Shown here one piece after another: positions 1 through 6,269 of a stretch of 11,592 nucleotides of DNA. The stretch spans positions 1 to 11,592 of the forward strand of contig CAAEVU010000254.1 in assembly GCA_900759575.1 (NCBI GenBank), in the 5' to 3' direction. Every line of letters begins with the position of its first letter. The first letter of the stretch is position 1. The stretch is from Clostridia bacterium. Lineage in GTDB: Bacteria > Bacillota > Clostridia > Oscillospirales > Acutalibacteraceae. A program made the translations under genes and the position numbers. The notes below the pieces were generated by a model. That model saw only the letters and a program-made list of their open reading frames with translations, was not told the DNA's origin and searched no databases.

Positions 1-70
1 ACGCCGCTCCCAAGACGCGCGTTTCACTTTGTGGAGTGCGTTTCTTTTTTGCCCGCGTTTTGAGTAAAGA

Positions 71-100
71 AAATCGCCGCAGTAAAAACTGCGGCGATTT
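71..100 (-). terminator. Bidirectional terminator downstream of the kinase gene
   Basis: A perfect 13-bp inverted repeat pairs 71-83 with 88-100 around an AAAA loop (stem core ATCGCCGCAGT). Read on the minus strand the stem is followed by TTTTCTTT, so it can end the kinase transcript. Read on the plus strand it is followed by a short T-run, so it can also stop a transcript arriving from the left. Confidence 0.8.
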
Positions 101-115
101 TTCATTTGTCTATTT

Positions 116-152
116 GACGGGCACCCTTTTTGCGGGTGCGCCCGTCTTTTTT
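116..152 (+). terminator. Plus-strand terminator-like hairpin with T-tract
   Basis: GACGGGCACCC (116-126) pairs with GGGT (134-137) and GCCCGTC (140-146), with a two-base GC bulge. A TTTTTT run follows at 147-152. The T-tract exists only on the plus strand, so this favours a gene arriving from the left of the window. No plus-strand gene is visible inside the window. Confidence 0.6.
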
Positions 153-209
153 GTTTACAGCGGCCCAGGAATGGAAGGTTTTTTTACCCCGGTACTTCTC
201 CCCCGGTAT

Positions 210-2195
210 TCAGCTCTTTTTCCGGAACAACCGGTTCCAAAAACCGGGGTCGGACTTTGCTTCCTTCCACGGGAGAATAGCCTCCAGGCATCGGCACAGA
301 TGGGTAAAGCCGGGGGCCGGTTCCTCTCCGGGGAGATACTCAAATTTTTCGCCGTTTTTCAGCTCACAGCAAAAATAAGTATGTCTTGTATAGCCGGTGG
401 GACGCTGGAACTCGTACTGCAGCGCCGTCGTGTCGCTGCTCCACCGTTCCTGACCGATGGCCTCCAGGCAGCGGCGCAGCTGCTTCTGCTGCCGGCCGGA
501 CAGGTGAATGGAAATTGGGTCAAAGTATCCCGGAGGGAAAGACAGTCCTCCGTCCCTGCCGACGTCGATCCGGTTGACAGCCGTGAGAAAATCCCCCTCG
601 CAGGTGAAACTCCGGATGGGCCGGTCACCGAAGCCCACGGAAAAACTTAAGATGTCCTCAGCTTGCCACGCCGCGGGCCAGGTGTAGGCGACGCCTCGGA
701 TTTTGCTGCCCGGATAAGTGTTCGCTATCCAAAGGGGAACGACCAGACCGCAGTTCTCACAATAGAGGCACTCTTTGGGGCCGGAATTCCACCCGCCGCG
801 CAGGACCGCCGGGACGAAGGCGTGGGCATTCTCCGGGCAACTGCCCTGAGGAAACGCCAGGCTGTATAAAAAGTCATACAGGGCGGTGAAACCCTGCGGC
901 ACGTCGTCATTGCTGCAATATTGGAACTTCCGCCCGCTAACCAGCTGACACTGAAAGCATTTGTTCCATGTATAATCAAAGGCATTGAGCCGTTCTGTCT
1001 GCTCACCCGTCATCGCCCAGCCTTCCTGCTGGATGCTCTCCAGCTGCTTCCACAGCGCCTCCCGCTGTGCGGGGGTCAGCTGTACCTCAATGGGGGCAAG
1101 GGGCCGTCCGTCCCGCTCCAGGTCCTGCTTCATGACCGCCTGATTGCCGTCACAGATAAACTGGTTTTCATCCTGACTCAGGGCAAAGGAAGCGATATCA
1201 CTGGTACGCCACTCCTTGGGCCATGCGTGAACGAGCAGGTCACCTGCCCGCGCCGTAGGCGAAGATGCGTCCACTTGCTCCAGCGCCTCCCGTAACCGGA
1301 CAGGATCGGAATAGCGATCCTCGGGGTTATAGGCACAGGCTTTCTCCACAATCTCCCACAACCGCTTGTCGGCGTGGCTGGGCATGGGCAGGGCCGCGCC
1401 GGAAAGCCGCTTCATCTTGGCTTTCTCCTGGTCCACGTAGGTAAAGGGAGCCGGGGCTGCGGGCAGGAAGGGAAGCCGGTTGTCGTTGAGCAGCTGGTAG
1501 AGCACCAGCCCCAGGGAATAGAGATCCGCAGAGAACCCATATTTCCCGCCCCTGTAAACCTCCGGCGCCATATAGTCATAGGTTCCCCGCACCGTGGAGC
1601 CGGAACTCGTGGAGCTGGAACTTCTATCCAGGACTTGGGCCGTATCGAAGTCCCCCAGCTTGAAGTCGCCGTACTTCGAGACGAAGATGTTCCCCGGTTT
1701 GATGTCCCGGTGGACAATGTTGTGTATCCAGCACAATTCCAATGCTTTGCACAGGTCGATGCCCAGTTTGATGACTTCCTGCCGGGAAAGGGTCTGCTGC
1801 CGGAGGTACCGGTTCAAAGGCGTGAGCAGCTCCATCTGGATGAGGATATCCCAGCCGATGCCGTTCTTATGTTCCATGACCTGATAGTTCTCATAGTTGA
1901 CGATGTTGGGGTGATCCTTGAGTTTGTACGCAAGGATGAACTTTTTCACCATCTCCTGTACAACACCCAGGAAATAGCTGCGCACCTGGGCCTCGTCCTC
2001 GCCCTGGTCCAGCATGTGGCGCACCTGGGCCGGGTCCTGCGGGATGGTAATGGCTTTCAGGGCCGCCTTATACACCAACCCGAAATCCAGTCGCTGGATC
2101 TCAAAGACCTTGCTGAAACAGCCCTCTCCGATGGGCTTGGTGATGCGCCAGGTCCCAAAGACCGGTTCGTATTGTTTATAGTAGTCCTTCGTCAT
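210..2195 (-). CDS. Soluble Ser/Thr protein kinase with duplicated C-terminal domain
   Basis: Hanks-type protein kinase, about 661 residues, expected to transfer phosphate from ATP to Ser/Thr of unknown targets. The kinase domain covers about residues 16-308: glycine-rich loop GEGCFSKV (23-30), probable ATP-anchoring Lys47 (AALKAI), catalytic HRDIKPGN (162-169), metal-binding DFD (182-184) where DFG is usual, APE (210-212) and DLYSLG. I see no membrane segment, PASTA repeat or FHA domain. The C-terminal half holds two similar units of unknown function, about 323-449 and 504-643. Both share a WP..W...DI.SF opening, an RDG turn, Q...L...LE.I.QE.W, and an F.C.L..G.KF.Y....P.GFT close. The connector has Cys453, 476, 479 and 482. 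An ATG six bases upstream (2201) is in frame, but AAGGGGG at 2204-2210 is too close to it and well spaced for 2195. The gene follows the HTH gene without an evident promoter of its own. Confidence 0.93.
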   Translation of the reverse strand: MTKDYYKQYEPVFGTWRITKPIGEGCFSKVFEIQRLDFGLVYKAALKAITIPQDPAQVRHMLDQGEDEAQVRSYFLGVVQEMVKKFILAYKLKDHPNIVNYENYQVMEHKNGIGWDILIQMELLTPLNRYLRQQTLSRQEVIKLGIDLCKALELCWIHNIVHRDIKPGNIFVSKYGDFKLGDFDTAQVLDRSSSSTSSGSTVRGTYDYMAPEVYRGGKYGFSADLYSLGLVLYQLLNDNRLPFLPAAPAPFTYVDQEKAKMKRLSGAALPMPSHADKRLWEIVEKACAYNPEDRYSDPVRLREALEQVDASSPTARAGDLLVHAWPKEWRTSDIASFALSQDENQFICDGNQAVMKQDLERDGRPLAPIEVQLTPAQREALWKQLESIQQEGWAMTGEQTERLNAFDYTWNKCFQCQLVSGRKFQYCSNDDVPQGFTALYDFLYSLAFPQGSCPENAHAFVPAVLRGGWNSGPKECLYCENCGLVVPLWIANTYPGSKIRGVAYTWPAAWQAEDILSFSVGFGDRPIRSFTCEGDFLTAVNRIDVGRDGGLSFPPGYFDPISIHLSGRQQKQLRRCLEAIGQERWSSDTTALQYEFQRPTGYTRHTYFCCELKNGEKFEYLPGEEPAPGFTHLCRCLEAILPWKEAKSDPGFWNRLFRKKS

Positions 2196-2203
2196 CCTCA
2201 TAT

Positions 2204-2210
2204 CCCCCTT
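2204..2210 (-). promoter_or_regulatory. Ribosome binding site deciding the kinase start
   Basis: AAGGGGG on the minus strand lies 8 nt before the ATG at 2195 but only 2 nt before the in-frame ATG at 2201. The spacing favours initiation at 2195, so the protein would begin MTKDYY. Confidence 0.6.
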
Positions 2211-2342
2211 ATTCTCTATCTTGAACGCTCACGGTTGCTCCGGTCCAATCTTTGTCCAACACAGTTCCCCGCAGGCGGCAGCGTCATCCGCGCTTCCAGC
2301 CCCGGTCAGCGCCCTCTCTTGCATACAGTTTTGCAGCGTTCC

Positions 2343-2570
2343 CTATTCCAGTTTGGAGTCACCTTCCTGAGCCGGGATGAGCTCCATAATGTCCCCAATA
2401 TCGCAGTGGAGCACTTCACAAATCCGAATCAACACATCCAGCGATACCGTTTCGTTTTTTCCAAGCTTCGCAAGGGTATTGGGACTCATCTTGACAGCTT
2501 GTTTCAGTTCTGTTTTGCTAATGCCCTTGTCAATCAGCAGCTTCCATAGTTTGTTGTAGCTTATTTCCAT
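2343..2570 (-). CDS. Small Cro/CI-type (Xre) helix-turn-helix regulator
   Basis: A 75-residue protein made almost entirely of one Cro/CI-type helix-turn-helix domain. A first helix covers about residues 6-15, the helix-turn-helix pair about 18-38 (SKTELKQAV, then SPNTLAKLGK), and closing helices 43-64 (LDVLIRICEVL, then IGDIMEL). The TELKQAVKMSPNTLAKL to LIRICEVLHCDIGDI arrangement is typical of the short YozG-like Xre proteins of Firmicutes, which act as DNA-binding repressors or co-regulators. GAGGG lies 5 nt before the ATG. The stop is 147 bp ahead of the kinase start with no terminator between, so the two genes are probably co-transcribed. A dyad overlaps its promoter and may be an autoregulatory operator (inference). 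No metabolite-binding domain is present; the protein probably dimerises. Confidence 0.87.
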   Translation of the reverse strand: MEISYNKLWKLLIDKGISKTELKQAVKMSPNTLAKLGKNETVSLDVLIRICEVLHCDIGDIMELIPAQEGDSKLE

Positions 2571-2628
2571 GGTATCCCTCGTTATTTCCGTGAGTCATAA
2601 ACATACAGGCGGCTGACTTCTTACTATA

Positions 2629-2655
2629 TTGGAGTATACCATCATCATATTCCAA
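2629..2655 (-). promoter_or_regulatory. Candidate operator dyad over the HTH promoter
   Basis: TTGGAGTAT (2629-2637) and ATATTCCAA (2647-2655) are inverted 9-bp half-sites matching at 8 of 9 positions, separated by 9 bp. The dyad covers the -10 element and runs up to the -35 element of the predicted promoter, a position where bound protein would block RNA polymerase. A natural candidate ligand is the adjacent HTH protein; this is an inference. Confidence 0.5.
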
Positions 2656-2661
2656 ATACAA
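2633..2661 (-). promoter_or_regulatory. Sigma-A-type promoter of the HTH-kinase unit
   Basis: On the minus strand TTGTAT (-35, 2656-2661) is followed after 17 nt by TATACT (-10, 2633-2638). Transcription would start near 2626, giving a leader of about 55 nt before the HTH start codon. Confidence 0.6.
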
Positions 2662-2757
2662 TACAAAAAATATAGCTCTCTATACTTTTTTATTCCTTCA
2701 CGTTTTTCGCAGCGGAAACGGGTACTTATAAAAACACTTTCCAGAATTCCATACGAA

Positions 2758-2790
2758 AGGCAGGCCATGCTCATCGAGCACAGCCTGCCT
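2758..2790 (-). terminator. Hairpin downstream of the SLH/PstS-like gene
   Basis: AGGCAGGC (2758-2765) pairs with GCCTGCCT (2783-2790), with a further TGCTC/GAGCA inner stem closed by a three-base loop. On the minus strand only TTT follows the stem, so as a terminator it is imperfect. Its place 23 bp after the stop codon, before the next promoter, supports that role. Confidence 0.5.
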
Positions 2791-2813
2791 AATCCCTTTT
2801 TTCTCTACTAATT

Positions 2814-4349
2814 TTATTTACCCGTCACCGGGAAGAATCCATTGAGCTCCATACGCTCTGCAAAGCCTTCGCCCAGCATCCAATTCAGCAGCTTCCGGGT
2901 AGGGCTGTCTTCCGGGGTGTCCTTCCGCAGCACCACATAGTAGCCGTCCACCAGGGGATAGCTGCCATCCAGCAAAGTTTCATCCGTGGGGGCCACGCCC
3001 TCGTAGGAGAGCATCTTTAACTGGTCGCGCAATTCGTCCCCATCGGGATGATTTTGCAGATACGCATACAAGGTATAGCCCAAGGCATAGCAGTTCTTAT
3101 TCTGCCCGTTCAAATGGTAATAGGCCGTGTCCCGCAGCATGCCCGGCATAGTGGTTTCCAGCAGGTTGTTGTAGATGTCCGGGTGGATGGGCTCACCCTG
3201 TAGCACCATATTATCCAGCTGGGACTGGCTGCCGCTGTCGCTGTTGCGGCACAGGGGCACCAGTTCTTTGTCCGGACCGCCCAGTTCTTTCCAGTTCTTG
3301 ATGCTGTACTGATTGTAAATTTTCCGCGCCTGTTCCCCAGTGATGTTCTCCGTGGGATTCTCCGCCGGAGTGATGAACACCAGGGCTTCCAAGGCGATTT
3401 TGTGGGTCTCCAGCTCCACACCGGCTTCCTCGGCCAAGTCCAGCACTTCCTGGGAGGGGGAAGGCGTCAAAATCAGGTCCACTTCCCCATTGATGAGTTT
3501 TTTGTAGGAGGGCACGGTCTTGGACGCCTGGGCGGGGTACAGGGATTCGTCCCAAGTCTCGAACATGGCCTCATAAGCGCTCTGCACCAGGGCCAAGGTG
3601 GAGGTGGAACCGTCCACTTTGGGGTATTCCCCTTCCCCGATACCGATGGACTGGGAAACCTGGCTGGGACGGGCGTACTCCCACACCTGATTTTTCACCA
3701 AGGTGGGGGCGGCGTTTTTCAGCAGCTGGGCCACCTCCGCTCGGGTGGCGGGAGCAGTGGGATTCAGGTTCCCCTTGTCATCCCCTGCCAGGATGTTGTG
3801 GGACACCGCCCAATTCAGGGCGTCCCCAGCCCAGGAGGAAGATTCCTTATAGTCCGGGAATTTCTCCGCTGCCTGGGTAAAGGTCACGTCGTTGCCGGTA
3901 GCCTTGGCGTAGCGGAAGAGCATCTGGGCCATCTGCTCCCGGGTGACCGCCTGGCTGGGAGAAAATTTTCCATCCCCCGTCCCAGAGGCCAACCCCTTCC
4001 AATAGACCCAATAGGTTGGGGTCTTGTACCAGGCATTGGGATTCACATCGTTGAAGCCCAAAAAGTTCATATGACCCACATTGCTGTCCAACTCCGGCTG
4101 GCCCGCCAGATTGTAAAGGATCTGGGCGAAGGTTGCCCGGTCCAAGGTGGCCTGGGGCGCGAACTGGTTATTCCCCACGCCGTTCATCCAATCTTTTTCG
4201 TGGACATACTCCACAGCAGAGGCGTACCAGGCGTCTTGGTCCACGTCCGTAAAAGTCTGTTCCGCTGCGGTGGCCCTTTGGGGGAATCCCACCAGCAGCA
4301 CACAGAGAAACAGGGCAAATATCCGGCAAAATCTTTTTTTCACGTTCAT
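2814..4349 (-). CDS. Secreted SLH-domain protein with PstS-like binding domain
   Basis: A 511-residue exported protein. Residues 1-29 form a Sec signal peptide (basic NVKKR, hydrophobic core, ATAA cleavage region) without a lipobox cysteine. Three S-layer homology repeats follow, about 33-82, 95-145 and 160-212; the last carries TRAEVAQLL, the signature position that in SLH proteins binds secondary cell-wall polysaccharide. Residues 243-508 resemble the periplasmic-binding fold of PstS phosphate-binding proteins: a PKVDGSTSTLAL start, EALVFITPA near 321-329, RNSDSGSQ near 368-375, and a closing GFFPVTGK. The ligand is uncertain: phosphate or another oxyanion is a family-based guess. No PstCAB genes are nearby, so a wall-held scavenger, sensor or adhesin role is possible. 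The start has AAAGGAG just upstream, and the gene lies 33 bp after the lipoprotein gene, hence a likely operon. Confidence 0.92.
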   Translation of the reverse strand: MNVKKRFCRIFALFLCVLLVGFPQRATAAEQTFTDVDQDAWYASAVEYVHEKDWMNGVGNNQFAPQATLDRATFAQILYNLAGQPELDSNVGHMNFLGFNDVNPNAWYKTPTYWVYWKGLASGTGDGKFSPSQAVTREQMAQMLFRYAKATGNDVTFTQAAEKFPDYKESSSWAGDALNWAVSHNILAGDDKGNLNPTAPATRAEVAQLLKNAAPTLVKNQVWEYARPSQVSQSIGIGEGEYPKVDGSTSTLALVQSAYEAMFETWDESLYPAQASKTVPSYKKLINGEVDLILTPSPSQEVLDLAEEAGVELETHKIALEALVFITPAENPTENITGEQARKIYNQYSIKNWKELGGPDKELVPLCRNSDSGSQSQLDNMVLQGEPIHPDIYNNLLETTMPGMLRDTAYYHLNGQNKNCYALGYTLYAYLQNHPDGDELRDQLKMLSYEGVAPTDETLLDGSYPLVDGYYVVLRKDTPEDSPTRKLLNWMLGEGFAERMELNGFFPVTGK

Positions 4350-4382
4350 TGTCTCCTTTTTCCCAAAAAGCTTCCCTGCCTT

Positions 4383-4991
4383 TTACATGTCGTCCCACCG
4401 GATCTCCGAATAGGTGACGGTTGTGGAAAATGCGCCCTCCTGGCTAACCGCTAGAGACAGTTCGCACTGGGCGTGCTCTCCCACATAATAGAGGTCAATG
4501 CCCTCTGCCGGCAGAGGGTTGGAATCCCACTGTTCCTTCGCAGCAGTGTAAAAAGCATCGTAGGAATCGTACCGTTCAAAGGAGGAGCTCTGACCGTAGA
4601 GGTCCTCCATAGCGGACTTCCACCCTTCTTTTCCCAGGGTCTGGCCCAGTCTTTTCAGAAATTCCCACCCATCCTCCGGAGACTGGATGTCCGAGAAGGT
4701 ATACATGGCTGCCGACAGTTTCTCCTGCGCGAACTGAAGCTCCACCTGGTCGGCAGTTTGTTCCCCAAAGGTCACGCTGCAAGGGAACACATAGCCCCCG
4801 GTGGCCTGATTGCGGTTTTCCTCGGAGAAAGTTACCTCCAGGGCGGACTCCACCTCCTCCGGAGATTTGTTCAAGGCAGTCTCCAAAATATTCTCCGGCC
4901 CAAGCACGGAAATCTGCTTAGGTTGGGAATTGCAGGCGCACAGGGAAAGAGCCAGAAGGACCGAAAGACATATTGATAACGCTCGTTTCAT
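4383..4991 (-). CDS. Predicted lipoprotein of unknown function
   Basis: A 202-residue lipoprotein I do not recognise. The ATG at 4991 gives a clean signal peptide (MKRALSI, hydrophobic stretch, lipobox LCAC) with the lipidated cysteine near residue 20. An in-frame ATG at 5036 would add 15 residues ahead of the basic n-region and is less likely. The mature part is acidic and soluble-looking, with SPEEVESAL, an aromatic QWDSN region and a C-terminal TTVTYSEIRWDDM; I see no catalytic motif. It should be anchored on the outer face of the membrane. It lies 33 bp upstream of the SLH/PstS-like gene behind a shared promoter, so the two probably work together at the cell surface. Candidate roles (partner, assembly factor, ligand delivery) are speculation. 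Confidence 0.82.
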   Translation of the reverse strand: MKRALSICLSVLLALSLCACNSQPKQISVLGPENILETALNKSPEEVESALEVTFSEENRNQATGGYVFPCSVTFGEQTADQVELQFAQEKLSAAMYTFSDIQSPEDGWEFLKRLGQTLGKEGWKSAMEDLYGQSSSFERYDSYDAFYTAAKEQWDSNPLPAEGIDLYYVGEHAQCELSLAVSQEGAFSTTVTYSEIRWDDM

Positions 4992-5178
4992 CTTTCCTAC
5001 TCCCTCCATAAACAACCGGTTTGTGGTGTGACACAAATGGTCTGTTTTTGTAGGATACCTTGCAAGATATCCAGGTCACGTGCCAACTTAACGGCCCATG
5101 GGGTTCCTCTCCTTTTCACTGAAATCTCCAGCTTCAGGTAAAATCTACAATTTTCAACTTTTTCTTATTTTTTTATTT
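4992..5178 (-). promoter_or_regulatory. Long structured leader of the lipoprotein-SLH operon
   Basis: From the predicted transcription start near 5178 to the ATG at 4991 is about 185 nt. It holds three small inverted repeats: CTGAA/TTCAG at 5119-5137, GGATA/TATCC enclosing CTT/AAG at 5053-5072, and TTTGTG/CACAAA at 5020-5037. A strong AAAAGGAG (5109-5116) stands before a three-codon frame, ATG-GGC-CGT-TAA (5088-5099). I do not recognise a known riboswitch class or a terminator within it. Confidence 0.4.
4995..5007 (-). promoter_or_regulatory. Ribosome binding site deciding the lipoprotein start
   Basis: The minus strand shows GGAGG (5003-5007) 11 nt, and AGGA (4995-4998) 3 nt, before the ATG at 4991. 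Nothing comparable stands before the ATG at 5036, which supports the shorter protein with the standard signal peptide. Confidence 0.6.
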
Positions 5179-5184
5179 AAATAC

Positions 5185-5213
5185 ACTATACCACCCCTGC
5201 TTGGGACCGTCAA
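5185..5213 (-). promoter_or_regulatory. Near-consensus sigma-A promoter of the lipoprotein-SLH operon
   Basis: On the minus strand TTGACG (-35, 5208-5213) is followed by a 17-nt spacer and TATAGT (-10, 5185-5190), then an AT-rich start region. It matches the consensus at 5 of 6 positions in both boxes, with ideal spacing. Confidence 0.8.
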
Positions 5214-5330
5214 TTCCAATCCGCTAGAAGCTGTATCCATTTAGTGGGGCTTCTTCCAAAAGGCCACGTCATGGGAAAAGAAGGCAAGCCGGAAACCTTT
5301 TCCGACACTTATAAAGAAACTTTTCTCACA
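5214..5330. other. Intergenic stretch upstream of the lipoprotein operon promoter
   Basis: This stretch, between the ABC operon terminator and the -35 box at 5208, completes the gene-free region 4992-5400. It contains the short dyad CGGAAA-cct-TTTCCG (5290-5304). No frame with a credible ribosome binding site and no RNA gene is visible. Confidence 0.5.
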
Positions 5331-5333
5331 AAC

Positions 5334-5372
5334 AAAAAAACAACCCGCGCAGGAAACCCGCGCGGGTTGTTT
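5334..5372 (-). terminator. Intrinsic terminator of the sugar ABC operon
   Basis: A perfect 13-bp stem pairs 5338-5350 with 5360-5372 (core AACCCGCGC/GCGCGGGTT). On the minus strand it is followed by an uninterrupted T-run that continues as GTTTG. It lies 28 bp after the MalG-type permease stop codon. Confidence 0.92.
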
Positions 5373-5400
5373 CGAATTTACTTAGAAAGTGGAGGGGATG

Positions 5401-6264
5401 TTATCCCTTCACAGCACCTGCCATCATGCCTTTCACCAATTTATCCTGGAAGATGATAAAGAGGATCAGCATGGGAAGTACGGACAGCACCAGCACCGTC
5501 AGAATCAACGGAATATCCATGGAGTGCTCTCCCTTGAACTGACCGAGGGCCAGGGGGAGGGTCTTATTCTGAGGGCTCTGGAGCAGGGTATTGGCAAACG
5601 CAAACTCATTCCACATGGAAACGCCGTTGTAGATTGCCAACGTGGACAGGCCCGACTTGGACAGGGGCAGGATCATGGTGAAGAATGTACGGTATTTTCC
5701 GCAGCCGTCAATCTCTGCGGATTCCTCGATCTCCTTGGGGATCGTGGACATAAACGCTGTCAGAATAAATACCGACATGGGCAACGCAAAGGTCACATAA
5801 GGCCCGATCAAAGACCACAGGGTATCGTACAAGCCCATATCCGTGGTCATCTTGAAAATGGGGATCAAGGTCACGTGCATGGGGATGGACATCATTGCAA
5901 CGATGCCGGCATACAAAAACCCACGCAGCTTAAACTTCATACGAGACAGGGGATACGCTGCGAAAGACGCGATAATCAGCATCAGTATCATGGATACCGC
6001 AACCACAAACACACTGCGCAGGAAGTATCCGAAGAACCCGTTGGTCACCACGTTTACGTAGTTTTCAAAGTACCAAGGCTCCGGCAGATGGAACACACCC
6101 TGAGAAAGCATATCGAACTGCTTCCGGAACGAGTTCATCACCATGAAGAAGAAGGGCACCAGGGCAATCACCAGCCAAACACACGCGAAAAAGATGGCTA
6201 CGCCCCACGCCACACGGCTTTTTGTCCGTTCTTTGCGGTAATCGACTTCTTTTTTAGCTGCCAT
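5401..6264 (-). CDS. Carbohydrate ABC transporter permease, MalG type
   Basis: A 287-residue inner-membrane subunit of a CUT1-family sugar importer that pairs with the MalF-type permease to form the channel. A basic N-terminus (KKEVDYRKERTKSR) leads into the first membrane helix near 18-42; about five more helices follow, near 82-103, 115-137, 150-172, 205-225 and 252-272. The cytoplasmic EAA loop that docks the ATPase reads ESAEIDG at 181-187 and ends in ILP at 198-200. Length and the six-helix plan are normal for MalG proteins. The ATG at 6264 is preferred over one at 6351, which would add 29 residues inside the preceding gene without a binding site. The start lies 5 nt after the MalF-type stop, with the ribosome binding site over that gene's end, so translational coupling is likely. 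Confidence 0.95.
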   Translation of the reverse strand: MAAKKEVDYRKERTKSRVAWGVAIFFACVWLVIALVPFFFMVMNSFRKQFDMLSQGVFHLPEPWYFENYVNVVTNGFFGYFLRSVFVVAVSMILMLIIASFAAYPLSRMKFKLRGFLYAGIVAMMSIPMHVTLIPIFKMTTDMGLYDTLWSLIGPYVTFALPMSVFILTAFMSTIPKEIEESAEIDGCGKYRTFFTMILPLSKSGLSTLAIYNGVSMWNEFAFANTLLQSPQNKTLPLALGQFKGEHSMDIPLILTVLVLSVLPMLILFIIFQDKLVKGMMAGAVKG

Positions 6265-6269
6265 ATCAG

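Noticed and set aside
185..207. Two copies of TACCGGGG (minus strand) just after the kinase stop
   Set aside because: Two 8-base copies are too short to be called a repeat element or attachment site.
2229..2324. A 31-codon minus-strand frame between the HTH gene and the kinase
   Set aside because: It starts with ATG but has no ribosome binding site, and its composition looks like chance reading of GC-rich spacer.
1374..4454. Long plus-strand open frames opposite the kinase and the SLH/PstS-like genes
   Set aside because: They are antisense to genes with clear domains, and their translations are rich in His, Gly and Gln without recognisable motifs. GC-rich coding DNA keeps such frames open by chance.
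4992..5178. Known riboswitch (for example c-di-GMP, TPP, SAM) in the lipoprotein operon leader
   Set aside because: None of the conserved core sequences I know for these classes is visible; only small hairpins are.
5226..5253. AGAAGC/GCTTCT inverted repeat near the lipoprotein operon, considered as a second terminator
   Set aside because: The stem is short, the loop long, and there is no T-tract on either strand.
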